From the NCBI RefSeq assembly GCF_015644585.1, contig NZ_JADOBI010000004.1, positions 310,001 to 374,000 of the forward strand: 64,000 bases of DNA. Direction: 5' to 3'. The notes under the pieces were generated by a model, which saw nothing but the letters and a program-made list of their open reading frames with translations, searched no databases and was not told where the DNA came from. Numbering within the stretch: position 1 is the first letter of the stretch; each line of letters opens with the position of its first letter. This DNA comes from Rahnella laticis. GTDB taxonomy: Bacteria > Pseudomonadota > Gammaproteobacteria > Enterobacterales > Enterobacteriaceae. Positions 30,395 to 38,524 of this stretch are shown in pieces. Position numbers and translations under genes: made by a program.

Positions 30395-30778
30395 ATGTTC
30401 AGTACCTTTCTTGCTGTGTTGATTGGTGGTGCGGTTGGCAGTGTCGCTCGCTGGTATCTCGGGCTTAAAATGAATGTGATCACGCCGGTGGTGCCTCTCG
30501 GTACGTTGGCCGTCAATCTCATCGGCGCATTTATTATTGGCCTGGCCATCGCGATTTTTGGCCGCATGAACAGCGTCGATCCGGTGGTTAAGGCGCTCAT
30601 TACCACCGGTTTTTGCGGCGGCCTGACCACCTTTTCCACGTTTTCCCTTGAAGTCGTCACGCTGTTGCAAATGGGCCGTTTTGGCGATGCCCTGCTCAAT
30701 ATCGCGCTTAATCTTTTCGGTTCAATTGCCCTGACGTTGCTCGGCTTCATGCTGGTCAGCTGGTACACGGCGCACTGA
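30395..30778 (+). CDS. crcB: Fluoride ion channel CrcB (Fluc)
   Basis: CrcB exports fluoride as a dual-topology dimer in the inner membrane. The ATG at 30395 gives 127 residues, as in E. coli; the frame is open upstream to 30275 but that part is the riboswitch. Four membrane helices and the family motifs [24 protein letters not shown] and [14 protein letters not shown] (with the pore phenylalanines) are present. In E. coli crcB lies next to cspE; here a small ORF and a TetR-MFS pair intervene. Confidence 0.97.
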   Translation: MFSTFLAVLIGGAVGSVARWYLGLKMNVITPVVPLGTLAVNLIGAFIIGLAIAIFGRMNSVDPVVKALITTGFCGGLTTFSTFSLEVVTLLQMGRFGDALLNIALNLFGSIALTLLGFMLVSWYTAH

Positions 30779-30933
30779 TCCTACCTTCCGGCGATGCCTT
30801 TTTTATGACAACGGGCATCGCCTTAACAAATTTGTGACACTGCTTCACCTCTTCCCTGCGTTTCTTAATGTTTCCTTCATATTATCTGCAGATAATGGCA
30901 AAACCCGCTCAGGTTTCTAAATTGAGGTATGCC

Positions 30934-31026
30934 ATGTTTTCTGTTCCAAAAACGTCTTCTGAATTTCTGGTTGTTGCCCTGTGTATTCTTACTGTAGTGG
31001 CTTTTTTACAGGCATATTTTGGTTAG
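30934..31026 (+). CDS. 30-residue single-pass membrane peptide, unannotated type
   Basis: An ATG at 30934 preceded by TTGAGGT (spacing about 6) opens a 30-codon frame ending at TAG 31024-31026. The product starts MFSVPKTSSEF and continues with a strongly hydrophobic segment LVVALCILTVVAFLQAYF, enough for one membrane helix. A terminator-like hairpin follows at 31070-31094. It resembles the class of small enterobacterial membrane proteins but I do not recognise it. It could also be a chance frame. Confidence 0.55.
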   Translation: MFSVPKTSSEFLVVALCILTVVAFLQAYFG

Positions 31027-31069
31027 ACAGATGCGCCCTGCGCGCCTGTAATACTCCCCTTTCCGCCGA

Positions 31070-31103
31070 CGGCGCATTCCTGATGGATGCGCCGTTTGCC
31101 TTT
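31070..31103 (+). terminator. Terminator-like hairpin after the small membrane peptide gene
   Basis: CGGCGCAT (31070-31077) and ATGCGCCG (31087-31094) form an 8-bp stem with a 9-base loop, followed by TTTGCCTTT. Confidence 0.6.
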
Positions 31104-31166
31104 CTGAATCCCTGCAAACCGCACTGAAACGAAACGTCACTTTTCATTCCATTCATAATACAAATA

Positions 31167-31195
31167 TTTACCTGTTCCTCCTTATTGCCTATAAT
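31167..31195 (+). promoter_or_regulatory. Promoter of the tetR-MFS pair
   Basis: TTTACC (31167-31172) and TATAAT (31190-31195) are separated by 17 bases. The downstream operator-like palindrome begins at the next base. Confidence 0.65.
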
Positions 31196-31217
31196 TGAGA
31201 ATGATCGTTCACACTCA
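31196..31217. promoter_or_regulatory. TetR-type operator palindrome
   Basis: The 22-bp element reads TGAG-N2-TGA-N-CG-N-TCA-N2-CTCA, an inverted repeat with 16 of 22 bases symmetric. It covers the expected transcription start of tetR, so the encoded repressor would block its own promoter and the MFS gene. Confidence 0.6.
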
Positions 31218-31242
31218 TTTTCAACAGAGGTGCCAGGTATCC

Positions 31243-31899
31243 ATGCTTCACCCACAACTTTGCAGTAAAGACGCACGTATCAGTGCACGACGCGACCAGA
31301 TCATTGCTGCCGCCCGGCTGTGTTTTCGCAAACACGGTTTTCATGGTGCAGGCATGGCCGAAATCGCCAAAACGTCGCAGCTCAGTGTGGGGCAGATTTA
31401 CCGGTATTTCGCTAATAAAGACGCCATCATCGAAGAAATTGTTCGTCGCATCGTGATGAAGAAAATCCGCCTGATGACCGGCAACGCGCATAACTTGCAG
31501 CAGGTTGCTCACAATCTGGCACACCGCCGGATTGGCAATTTAAGCGCGCCTTATAAAGAAGATCAGTGTATCGAACAAAAAGAACAGGCAGAGATTGACC
31601 ACGCGCTGATGCTTGAGGTTGCCGCAGAAGCGACCCGCAATCCTATCGTGGAAAAAATCTGGCGCGATTCAGAAAAACAACTGTTCAGCGAAGCAAAATC
31701 CCTTCTCAGTGCCACTTTCCCGCAATTTTCAGAGGCTGAAATGACGGCGAAAGTCGAATCTCTGGCGGTGATCTGTGAGGGCACCGCATTCCGACGTATG
31801 ACTACCGTTCACGCCGACGCAGAGCATCTGGAAGCTTTATACAATCGCTACTTCCAGGATCTCTTTGAAACGGATTTAACCACCAGCAAACTGGAATAA
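31243..31899 (+). CDS. TetR-family transcriptional regulator
   Basis: The ATG at 31243 gives 218 residues; starts at 31195 and onwards would overlap the operator. The N-terminal TetR helix-turn-helix is clear (ARRDQIIAAARLCFRKHGFH, then IAKTSQLSVGQIYRYFANKD). The C-terminal ligand domain is not assignable to a subgroup. It lies 9 bases before an MFS efflux gene, its likely target. Confidence 0.9.
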   Translation: MLHPQLCSKDARISARRDQIIAAARLCFRKHGFHGAGMAEIAKTSQLSVGQIYRYFANKDAIIEEIVRRIVMKKIRLMTGNAHNLQQVAHNLAHRRIGNLSAPYKEDQCIEQKEQAEIDHALMLEVAAEATRNPIVEKIWRDSEKQLFSEAKSLLSATFPQFSEAEMTAKVESLAVICEGTAFRRMTTVHADAEHLEALYNRYFQDLFETDLTTSKLE

Positions 31900-31908
31900 A
31901 CTTTCACC

Positions 31909-33096
31909 ATGAGCGCTCATCTGCAAGAAAAACGCCTCGGTTATGCCCTGGTTCTCGGCTCGCTTGCCGCCCTCGGCCCGTTATGTACAGATTTATATCT
32001 GCCTGCATTGCCTGAAATGGCCGGCGATCTCAACACTTCCACCGCCAGCGCACAGCTGAGCCTGACCGCCGGTTTACTCGGCCTCGGTTTCGGCCAGCTC
32101 TTGTTTGGCCCGCTCAGCGATCGCTATGGCCGCATGCGTCCTTTGCTATGGTCGCTGGCGTTACTGCTCGCGGCATCGGTCTGGTGCGCCGTCGCGCAGG
32201 ACATCAATCAGCTGATTGTCGCCCGTCTGTTGCAGGGCATTGCGGGCGCAGGCGGCGCTGTGCTTTCACGCGCCGTCGCCAGGGATTTGTACAACGGCCA
32301 TGAACTCACACGGTTCTTCGCGCTGCTGATGCTGGTAAACGGACTGGCGCCGATTATCGCGCCGGTGCTGGGCGGCGCCATGCTCAGCTGGATGAACTGG
32401 CGGGGGATTTTCGCCGTGCTGGCCTTTATTGCCATCCTGCTGTTCAGCTTCTCATCCCTGAAACTGCATGAAACCTTGCAGCCGGAACGCCGTGCGCAAG
32501 GCGGTATTTTCAGCATGCTCGGTTCCGTATTCAGCCTGCTGAAACACCGTCCGTTTATGGGGCTATGCCTGACGCAAGGTTTTATCATGGCGGGAATGTT
32601 TGCCTACATCGGCGCTTCGCCTTTCGTACTGCAACAGATTTACCATCTCAGCCCGCAGATGTTCAGCCTGTGTTTTGCCATTAACGGCATCGGGCTGGTG
32701 ATTTCTGCGCAGGTTTCCACGCGCCTCAGCCGTCGTTTCGGTGAAATGGCGCTGGTTAAAGCCGGTTTAGTGATTGCGGCCGTGGCATCTGTTGCGCTGG
32801 TGATTGCTGCCAGCCTGAATGCGCCGCTGGTGACGTTGCTGGTTCCGCTGTTCTTCTCGGTGATGGTGATCGGGATTATCGGACCGAACGCCGGGTCGTT
32901 GGCGATGCAAAGTCAGGGGAAAAATGCGGGGAGCGCGTCGGCACTGCTGGGCGTGTGTATGTTTGCGCTGGGTGCGATTGCCGTACCGGTCACCGGTTTT
33001 GGCAGCATGCCTGCGCTGTCGATGGGCCTGACGATTTTAGGTTGTTACGCGATCGCCATTTTGATGTTCGTAACGCTGGTGCGCAAAACCGCGTAA
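31909..33096 (+). CDS. Bcr/CflA-family MFS drug efflux transporter
   Basis: This 395-residue protein has 12 predicted membrane helices. The DHA1 motifs are visible: motif D1 near the N-terminus (LGPLCTDLYLPALPEMA), motif A GPLSDRYGRMRPL, motif B around RLLQGIAGAGGAVLSRAVARD, and motif C GLAPIIAPVLGGAM. This pattern fits Bcr/CflA-type proton-coupled drug exporters. Substrates are unknown. It is co-transcribed with the TetR regulator and ends at a bidirectional terminator. Confidence 0.9.
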   Translation: MSAHLQEKRLGYALVLGSLAALGPLCTDLYLPALPEMAGDLNTSTASAQLSLTAGLLGLGFGQLLFGPLSDRYGRMRPLLWSLALLLAASVWCAVAQDINQLIVARLLQGIAGAGGAVLSRAVARDLYNGHELTRFFALLMLVNGLAPIIAPVLGGAMLSWMNWRGIFAVLAFIAILLFSFSSLKLHETLQPERRAQGGIFSMLGSVFSLLKHRPFMGLCLTQGFIMAGMFAYIGASPFVLQQIYHLSPQMFSLCFAINGIGLVISAQVSTRLSRRFGEMALVKAGLVIAAVASVALVIAASLNAPLVTLLVPLFFSVMVIGIIGPNAGSLAMQSQGKNAGSASALLGVCMFALGAIAVPVTGFGSMPALSMGLTILGCYAIAILMFVTLVRKTA

Positions 33097-33130
33097 GGTT
33101 TGCTGTTATACGCACCAATGTAAAGGCAAA

Positions 33131-33156
33131 AAAAAACCCGCTTCGGCGGGTTTTTT
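33131..33156. terminator. Bidirectional terminator between the MFS gene and cspE
   Basis: CCCGC-TTCG-GCGGG is flanked by A6 and T6 runs, giving a classical intrinsic terminator for both convergent genes. Confidence 0.92.
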
Positions 33157-33172
33157 AAGAAATCGGCTAAAG

Positions 33173-33382
33173 TCAGATAGCGATAACGTTAGCAGCCGAC
33201 GGGCCTTTGGCACCATTGGTGATTTCGAACTCTACGCGTTGGCCTTCAGCAAGGGTTTTGAAGCCGTTGCTGGAAATAGCAGAGAAATGAACGAAAACAT
33301 CTTTGCTGCCATCTTCAGGGGTAATGAAACCAAAACCTTTAGATTCATTGAACCACTTAACGCTACCTTTAATCTTAGACAT
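33173..33382 (-). CDS. cspE: Cold-shock-family RNA chaperone CspE
   Basis: This 69-residue protein is nearly identical to E. coli CspE/CspC. RNA-binding motifs RNP1 (KGFGFITP) and RNP2 (VFVHFSAI) are intact. CspE melts RNA hairpins and acts as an antiterminator. The ATG at 33382 follows AAAGGTAAG; a frame extension to 33412 is not needed. Position next to the crcB region and the residues [19 protein letters not shown] favour CspE over CspC. Confidence 0.93.
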   Translation of the reverse strand: MSKIKGSVKWFNESKGFGFITPEDGSKDVFVHFSAISSNGFKTLAEGQRVEFEITNGAKGPSAANVIAI

Positions 33383-33531
33383 CAAACTTACCTTTACGTG
33401 AATGTTGGACACAAAACGTGTGTCAAATACAGTACAGCAACAGATTTAACTTTTGTCCAGAATTCTGATGGCAATAAGCGATAAAGCTCTCACTCTTCAC
33501 TTTCTGCCGCCGTTTTCTGCTGTCAGAACGG

Positions 33532-33560
33532 CCTTTAATAGCCGTCTGACATCAAGCGGT
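33532..33560 (-). terminator. Hairpin after the DUF2076 gene
   Basis: On the minus strand GTCAGACGGC pairs with GCCGTTCTGAC (one bulged base) directly at the stop codon of the DUF2076 gene. The T-run is weak. Confidence 0.5.
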
Positions 33561-34297
33561 TAGAAAAACGAATCGTCGTCGTTGCTGTAATCGTCGGAAT
33601 TAAAGTCGTCAGAACCAAACCCCAAATCCGAATTATCGTTACGCAGTGAGGCATCTTCCCAGGACGGCACATTGCTGTCGAAGCCCTGCGAGTTGTCGAG
33701 GAAGCTGCTGTCGGCAGGATTCAGATCCTGCACCGGCGGCTCTTCAATGATATTGACGATTTCCTGCGGCTGACTGCGATGGAACATTCCGGTCAGCATA
33801 TCTGCCAGCACAACCCCGCCCGCAACACCGGCGGCAGTCCGCAGCGCGCTGCCCAGAAAGCCGGGTGCCTGTGGCGCGGCCTGAGCCGGAGCCTGCTGTT
33901 GTGGCGCGTATTGTTGCTGCTGAGGCTGTGCGCCCCAGGCCTGCGTGCCCGGGATCGGCTGGCTGCCTTGCGAGGACTGACGCGCAGGTTCAGGTTGTGC
34001 CGAACCGCCGCCAAACAGCCCGGCGAGGAAACCGGTACTTTGCGGTTTCGCATTTTGCGCCTGCTGTTGCAGCTGTTCGTTTTGCTGTTGCAGTTCCTTC
34101 ACCTGAGCATTCAGCTTAGTCAGCGCCGCTTCCTGAATAATCATCGCCTGCGCCATGTAATAAGGGGCAGACGGTTGCTGGAGGATATGGGCCTGAATCA
34201 CACGTTCAGCTTCCGCATCGCGCGGTGCCGTATTGGACTCAGCCTGTTGTAAGCGACTAAAAAGCCCGTCAATTAAACGCTGTTCTTCAGATTGCAT
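33560..34297 (-). CDS. DUF2076 family protein
   Basis: This 245-residue protein starts MQSEEQRLIDGLFSRLQQAE, typical of DUF2076. A short coiled coil (about residues 58-82, VKELQQQNEQLQQQAQNAK) is followed by a Gln/Pro/Ala-rich linker, a Gly/Ala-rich hydrophobic stretch (FLGSALRTAAGVAGGVVLADML) that could be a membrane hairpin, and a very acidic Asp/Ser/Asn tail ending DDDSFF. The function is unknown; DUF2076 has been described as periplasmic ligand-binding sensor-like, but no signal peptide is visible. Confidence 0.85.
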   Translation of the reverse strand: MQSEEQRLIDGLFSRLQQAESNTAPRDAEAERVIQAHILQQPSAPYYMAQAMIIQEAALTKLNAQVKELQQQNEQLQQQAQNAKPQSTGFLAGLFGGGSAQPEPARQSSQGSQPIPGTQAWGAQPQQQQYAPQQQAPAQAAPQAPGFLGSALRTAAGVAGGVVLADMLTGMFHRSQPQEIVNIIEEPPVQDLNPADSSFLDNSQGFDSNVPSWEDASLRNDNSDLGFGSDDFNSDDYSNDDDSFF

Positions 34298-34439
34298 AAA
34301 TTCACCTTATTGATGTGTCGTACTACGCCAGTCGGCGTTATGCAGATACAGTAATACAGTTATATTTTTGTATGAATTAACGGAGTGTCAACAAATGTGA
34401 CGGAGGTAAAGTTTGTGCAGAAGCGCCGTGGCGGGGTTG

Positions 34440-34466
34440 AAAAACCGCCTGCGAGGCCACAGGCGG
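34440..34466 (-). terminator. Terminator of the siderophore-binding protein gene
   Basis: On the minus strand CCGCCTG and CAGGCGG pair around an 8-base loop and are followed by TTTTT, just after the stop codon at 34481. Confidence 0.8.
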
Positions 34467-34480
34467 GGAGACTCAAAAAC

Positions 34481-35614
34481 TTATTTCTTCGGTGACCAGC
34501 CCAGAATGAAATCCTGATCCGGCAGATTGGTATAGTTACGCACCAGGTCGTGGTAGGTTTTTGCCGGATCCAGATTTTTAAACTGTTCCGGATAAATGAA
34601 TTTCGCCAGATATTCCATCCCGACGATATTGTACGGGTGGTTGTAGAACTGGTGATAAACGCCGTAAACGTGCTGGCTGCTGACCGCCGGGATCTGCGCT
34701 ACGCCGGTGCGGGAAAGCAGAACTTTCGCCTCTTTGTCGATGCTGGCCTCATTCGCGCCATAACCGAACGGCAGAATGTGGGTCACGGAACCGTTTTTAC
34801 TCGGGCGCGCGGAACCGGTCATGATGTAAACATCCGGCTTCATGCTGATCACCTGCTCCAGAGAAACCGTACCTGATGCGCCCGGCAGCAATTTGGTGCC
34901 GATGTTATTGGCGTCTACCGCCTGAATCAGTTTGCCCCAACCCGCGTCGCCGTGGGTAAAGCAGCAGGAATCATCGCGACCGGCAATCGGCTCGATGAAC
35001 ACGTTTGGTTTGTTTTTAATGGCCGCAACGGCTTTCTGAATACTCCGGAAGTGCTCGTTATAGAACGCGGTGTACGCGCGGGCATTGTCTTCCTGATTCA
35101 CGATTTTACCCAGCAGCTCGATGCTCGGTGCCGTGTCTTTCGCCGGATCTGCCTCATAGTCAACAAACACAACCGGGATGTGCAGCGCGGCAAGTTTATC
35201 CAGAACACCCGCCTGCGCCAGAGAATTTTTAGCGCGAACCTGCGCAATCATCAGATCAGGTTTCTTGGAAATCACGGTTTCCAGATCAACCTGCCCTTTG
35301 TCCGTGAAACCCATATCCAGAATTTTGGATGACTCAGGCCATTTGCTTTTCAGCATGTCCCAGGTGCCGCTGTCGGTGGTCTTCAGCAGATTGTTCCACG
35401 CCACGACGCGCTTAAACGGATCGGCTTTATCCAGTACAGCAAGCGCCAGAATATCGCGGCCATCCTGCAAGATGATGCGCTGCGGGGCTTTGTCGAGCGT
35501 CACTTTCTGCCCGCTAAGATCGGTAACAGTCAGCGGATAGGTGCTAGCAAAAGTGGAAAATGAGGCGGCCATCAGACCTGCTACAGACAGCACGCGAGCG
35601 GTGTTCTTTAACAT
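34481..35614 (-). CDS. Iron-siderophore-type ABC transporter, periplasmic binding protein
   Basis: The ATG at 35614 gives 377 residues with a signal peptide (MLKNTARVLSVAGLMAA, cleaved after TFA); the longer frame to 35668 would run over the Fur box. The mature part has the class III binding fold (VTDLSGQKVTLDKAPQRIIL, ISKKPDLMIAQ, ISMKPDVYIMTGS) seen in FepB/BtuF-type proteins. A cysteine pair in GRDDSCCFTHGDAGWG is unusual. A Fur box lies 34 bases upstream. No permease or ATPase gene is nearby, so it must use partners encoded elsewhere. Confidence 0.85.
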   Translation of the reverse strand: MLKNTARVLSVAGLMAASFSTFASTYPLTVTDLSGQKVTLDKAPQRIILQDGRDILALAVLDKADPFKRVVAWNNLLKTTDSGTWDMLKSKWPESSKILDMGFTDKGQVDLETVISKKPDLMIAQVRAKNSLAQAGVLDKLAALHIPVVFVDYEADPAKDTAPSIELLGKIVNQEDNARAYTAFYNEHFRSIQKAVAAIKNKPNVFIEPIAGRDDSCCFTHGDAGWGKLIQAVDANNIGTKLLPGASGTVSLEQVISMKPDVYIMTGSARPSKNGSVTHILPFGYGANEASIDKEAKVLLSRTGVAQIPAVSSQHVYGVYHQFYNHPYNIVGMEYLAKFIYPEQFKNLDPAKTYHDLVRNYTNLPDQDFILGWSPKK

Positions 35615-35647
35615 GCAAATCCCCGAAAATGAGAATGAATAAGAAAT

Positions 35648-35666
35648 GATTTTGATAATTGTTATC
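35648..35666. promoter_or_regulatory. Fur box upstream of the siderophore-binding protein gene
   Basis: GATTTTGATAATTGTTATC matches the 19-bp Fur consensus at 15 positions and contains the perfect palindrome TTGATAA-N3-TTATCAA. It lies 34 bases before the start codon. Confidence 0.75.
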
Positions 35667-35750
35667 AAATGAAGCGGAAATAATAAACAAGGAATGAAGG
35701 GCGAGGCAACGCTTTTGGAAGGGAAAAAGCCTGATAAAACATGTCGAAAT

Positions 35751-35784
35751 ATGACTGAGCGGGAAATTTTCCCCGCTCAGTCAT
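35751..35784 (-). terminator. Hairpin after the prolyl oligopeptidase gene
   Basis: A perfect 13-bp stem (ATGACTGAGCGGG) with an 8-base loop lies 20 bases past the stop of the minus-strand peptidase gene. The T-run on the minus side is short (atattt). Confidence 0.6.
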
Positions 35785-35803
35785 GTCACGCCGTGCGCGG
35801 AAG

Positions 35804-37921
35804 TTACGGTTTACGCCCGATGAAATGCAGCAGGAACTCGCTCACCAGCGCACGTTTAAATGCAGACTGCGTTTTGTCCGCCGCCGCGCTGTGCCCGCCT
35901 TCGGTGTTCTCGTAGAAATACACGTCAGGAATACCCAGCGCCTGCATCTTCGCGGCCATTTTACGTGCATGATCCGGCCCGACGCGGTCATCGCTGGTCG
36001 CGGTCGAGAATAATACCGGCGGATATTTTTTCTGCGGGTCGATATTGTGATACGGCGAAAATTCGCGGATAAACGCCCACTCTTCCGGCTTTTGCGGGTC
36101 GCCGTATTCGGCAATCCACGATGCCCCCGCGGAAATCTGTGTGTAGCGCTGCATATCCAGCAGAGGCACTTCGCAGACTATCGCACCGAACAGTTCCGGA
36201 TATCGTGTCAGCATATTGCCCACCAGCAGGCCTCCGTTACTGCCGCCCTGCGCCGCCAGATGCGCCGGTGACGTGATTTTGCTGGCAATCAGCGCCTTCG
36301 CCACTGAAGCAAAATCTTCATACGCACGCAGGCGCTTTTCTTTCAGCGCGGCTTTATGCCACTCAGGCCCGTACTCGCCACCGCCACGGATATTCGCGAC
36401 CACGAAAACGCCGCCGCGATCCAGCCACGACACGCCGCTCACGCCCAGATAATAAGGCTCCAGCGACACTTCAAAACCGCCATAACCGTATAACAGCGTC
36501 GGATTTTTACCGTCATAAACCACATCTTTGCGGCTGACGACGAAATAAGGCACGCGCGTCCCGTCGTCAGATTGCGCAAAATGCTGGCTGACCTGATAGC
36601 GGGAGGCGTCAAAATGCGACGGATCCTGTTTCAGTAATTCGGCTTCGGCATCAGCGCCGTTGTCCAGATTGCCCAGTGAGAGGCTCGCGGGTTGCAGGAA
36701 ACCGCTGACGCTCATGAAGTATTCGTTGGTTTTATCATCCACGCCCCAGGCGCTGATTTTACTCAGCGCCGGCACATGCCCGAACGGTTCACGCTGCCAT
36801 TCGCCGTTGTCTGGCGTCAGCACTTCCAGACGATTCACCACATCACGGGTAAGACTGAGAATGATGTGATCGCGGGTATGTGAATAACCGTTGAGCTGAT
36901 CGCGGGTTTGCGTCACGCCGCTGAGCGCTGAACCGGTATCCGGAACAAACAGCGGTTTCAGCGTGCGTTCTCCGGCCATAAAGGCGTCGAAATTCATCGT
37001 CAGCAGCGAACCGGACGGCCAGCGCTGGCCATTCACCTGCCATTCGCTGGACGGTTCGATAAGGATCCATTCCTGCCAGGTGGTGAATTTAGCATCGTCC
37101 GGAATGTCGATTTTGACCAGCGCGCGGGTGTCGTCCACCAGAAAAACTTCGCGATGATAGAAGTCGATAACCCGCACCACGTAATTGCGTTTGATGTCCC
37201 CGCCGGATTCCTGATAACCCGCAGCCATCATGTCTTTTTGCCCGGCGCTGTAAACTGTCACCGCTTCGCTGAGCGGTGTTCCGCGTTGCCAGATTTTCAC
37301 GATACGCGGATAGCCGGAATCGGTCATCGAGCCTTCGCCAAAATCGGTGGCGACAAAAATATGGTCGAAATCAATCCAGCTGATGCGGCTTTTGGCAACC
37401 GGCAGATAAAAACCGCCGGTGACAAATTCTTTGGCTTTCAAATCAAATTCGCGGACTTCGCAGGCATCGCCGCCGTCCGGTGAAAGCACCACGAAAGCGC
37501 GCTCAAAGCCCGGTTTCAGGTTCCAGAAACCTGAGAAAACCCATTCAATGTTTTCGGCTTTTCCCAGCGCGTCGACGTCGAGCACCGTTTCCCAGCGCGG
37601 CTCGGCTTTGCGGAATTCATCGAGCGTGGTTTTGCGCAGCAATCCTTTTGGATTTTTCGCATCCTGCCAGAAGTTGTACCAGTCGTTATCGCATTTCCAG
37701 ACACCCGGAATTTGCTCGGGGGAATTCAGCCCCTGAAGCACTTTTTCGCGGATCGGGTCAAAATCTTTTCCGTGCGTGAAAGCAGAAAGTGTGACCGAAT
37801 TTTGCTCATGTGCCCAGGCCAGCGCTTTTTCATTGCGCAAACCTTCCAGCCAGATAAATTCGTCCTGCCCGTTTTCTGGCACTGTTTTGCGTAAATCTGT
37901 TTCGCGTGAATCTGTGGTCAT
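35804..37921 (-). CDS. Prolyl oligopeptidase family (S9A) serine peptidase
   Basis: The ATG at 37921 follows GGAAGGA and gives 705 residues; an upstream frame to 37957 is possible. The N-terminal two thirds are a beta-propeller and the C-terminal part an alpha/beta hydrolase domain with the nucleophile S561 in GGSNGG, an aspartate in SDDRVGPDHA and a histidine in EGGHSAA. GYGGFEVSLEPYY and ANIRGGGEYGPEWH are S9A signatures. No signal peptide is seen, so it is probably cytosolic and cuts short proline-containing peptides. Confidence 0.93.
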   Translation of the reverse strand: MTTDSRETDLRKTVPENGQDEFIWLEGLRNEKALAWAHEQNSVTLSAFTHGKDFDPIREKVLQGLNSPEQIPGVWKCDNDWYNFWQDAKNPKGLLRKTTLDEFRKAEPRWETVLDVDALGKAENIEWVFSGFWNLKPGFERAFVVLSPDGGDACEVREFDLKAKEFVTGGFYLPVAKSRISWIDFDHIFVATDFGEGSMTDSGYPRIVKIWQRGTPLSEAVTVYSAGQKDMMAAGYQESGGDIKRNYVVRVIDFYHREVFLVDDTRALVKIDIPDDAKFTTWQEWILIEPSSEWQVNGQRWPSGSLLTMNFDAFMAGERTLKPLFVPDTGSALSGVTQTRDQLNGYSHTRDHIILSLTRDVVNRLEVLTPDNGEWQREPFGHVPALSKISAWGVDDKTNEYFMSVSGFLQPASLSLGNLDNGADAEAELLKQDPSHFDASRYQVSQHFAQSDDGTRVPYFVVSRKDVVYDGKNPTLLYGYGGFEVSLEPYYLGVSGVSWLDRGGVFVVANIRGGGEYGPEWHKAALKEKRLRAYEDFASVAKALIASKITSPAHLAAQGGSNGGLLVGNMLTRYPELFGAIVCEVPLLDMQRYTQISAGASWIAEYGDPQKPEEWAFIREFSPYHNIDPQKKYPPVLFSTATSDDRVGPDHARKMAAKMQALGIPDVYFYENTEGGHSAAADKTQSAFKRALVSEFLLHFIGRKP

Positions 37922-38221
37922 ATCGTCGCGTCCTTCCCGTCCTGAGAAATAAATCAAAAATCAGACTTGGGGTTTAGATAACTGTTTTGCTCACGCCATT
38001 TCAAGCGTTTTTCAAACAGGGATGATTCGCAATCTTTCCGAAAAATCCGAATATGCGATCCCGGAGGGCTCTCTCGCCTTCTTTTTGTGAGTCAGTTCAA
38101 GCATTCAAATTATCTGAACGCCTATAAAGAAATCATTACCTTGTGATGACAAAAAATGACGTGGATCTGAGGTAGAAAAGGGGACACAGAAATCAGGCAG
38201 CAACAGGAAAGGAGCGAGAAT
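37922..38221. other. 300-base intergenic region between divergent genes
   Basis: It separates the minus-strand peptidase from a plus-strand small ORF. No strong hairpin, operator or additional frame was recognised. The final bases hold a good ribosome site (AAAGGAG) for the gene at 38222. Confidence 0.5.
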
Positions 38222-38467
38222 ATGGAATGGAAAATCATAGATATCCTGAGTATCCCACAGACCGGACTGAAATATATCTGCATTCAGGCATTCAAAAACC
38301 TGAAGTTGATCCTGTCTGTCGATAACGATTTTACACTGCAAACCGGCGACACTTTAGAGATTACGCCGGAGGGTTATTCCCTGAACCGCCACCAGGCGCA
38401 GAGCCTGAAAATTCATCGCATGATGCCGTATTGTCAGCAACGCTGGCAGTCACTGGGGATCCAGTGA
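38222..38467 (+). CDS. Uncharacterised 81-residue protein
   Basis: The ATG at 38222 is preceded by AAAGGAGCGAGAAT, an excellent ribosome site, and the gene ends before a bidirectional terminator, so it is very likely real. The product (MEWKIIDILSIPQTGLKYIC at the start) has alternating hydrophobic strands and a basic C-terminal third. I do not recognise the family. Confidence 0.7.
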   Translation: MEWKIIDILSIPQTGLKYICIQAFKNLKLILSVDNDFTLQTGDTLEITPEGYSLNRHQAQSLKIHRMMPYCQQRWQSLGIQ

Positions 38468-38496
38468 GCGTCTCTTCAATTTCATGAATGAATTCC

Positions 38497-38524
38497 AAAA
38501 AGCCGGTTTTTACACCGGCTTTTT
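38497..38524. terminator. Bidirectional terminator overlapping the end of the cupin gene
   Basis: AAAAAGCCGGT and ACCGGCTTTTT pair around a 6-base loop. The minus-strand cupin stop codon (38510-38512) lies inside the loop. Confidence 0.85.

Noticed and set aside
30826-30852. CRP-like TGTGA...TCACC near 30.83 kb
   Set aside because: The half-sites are separated by seven bases instead of six.
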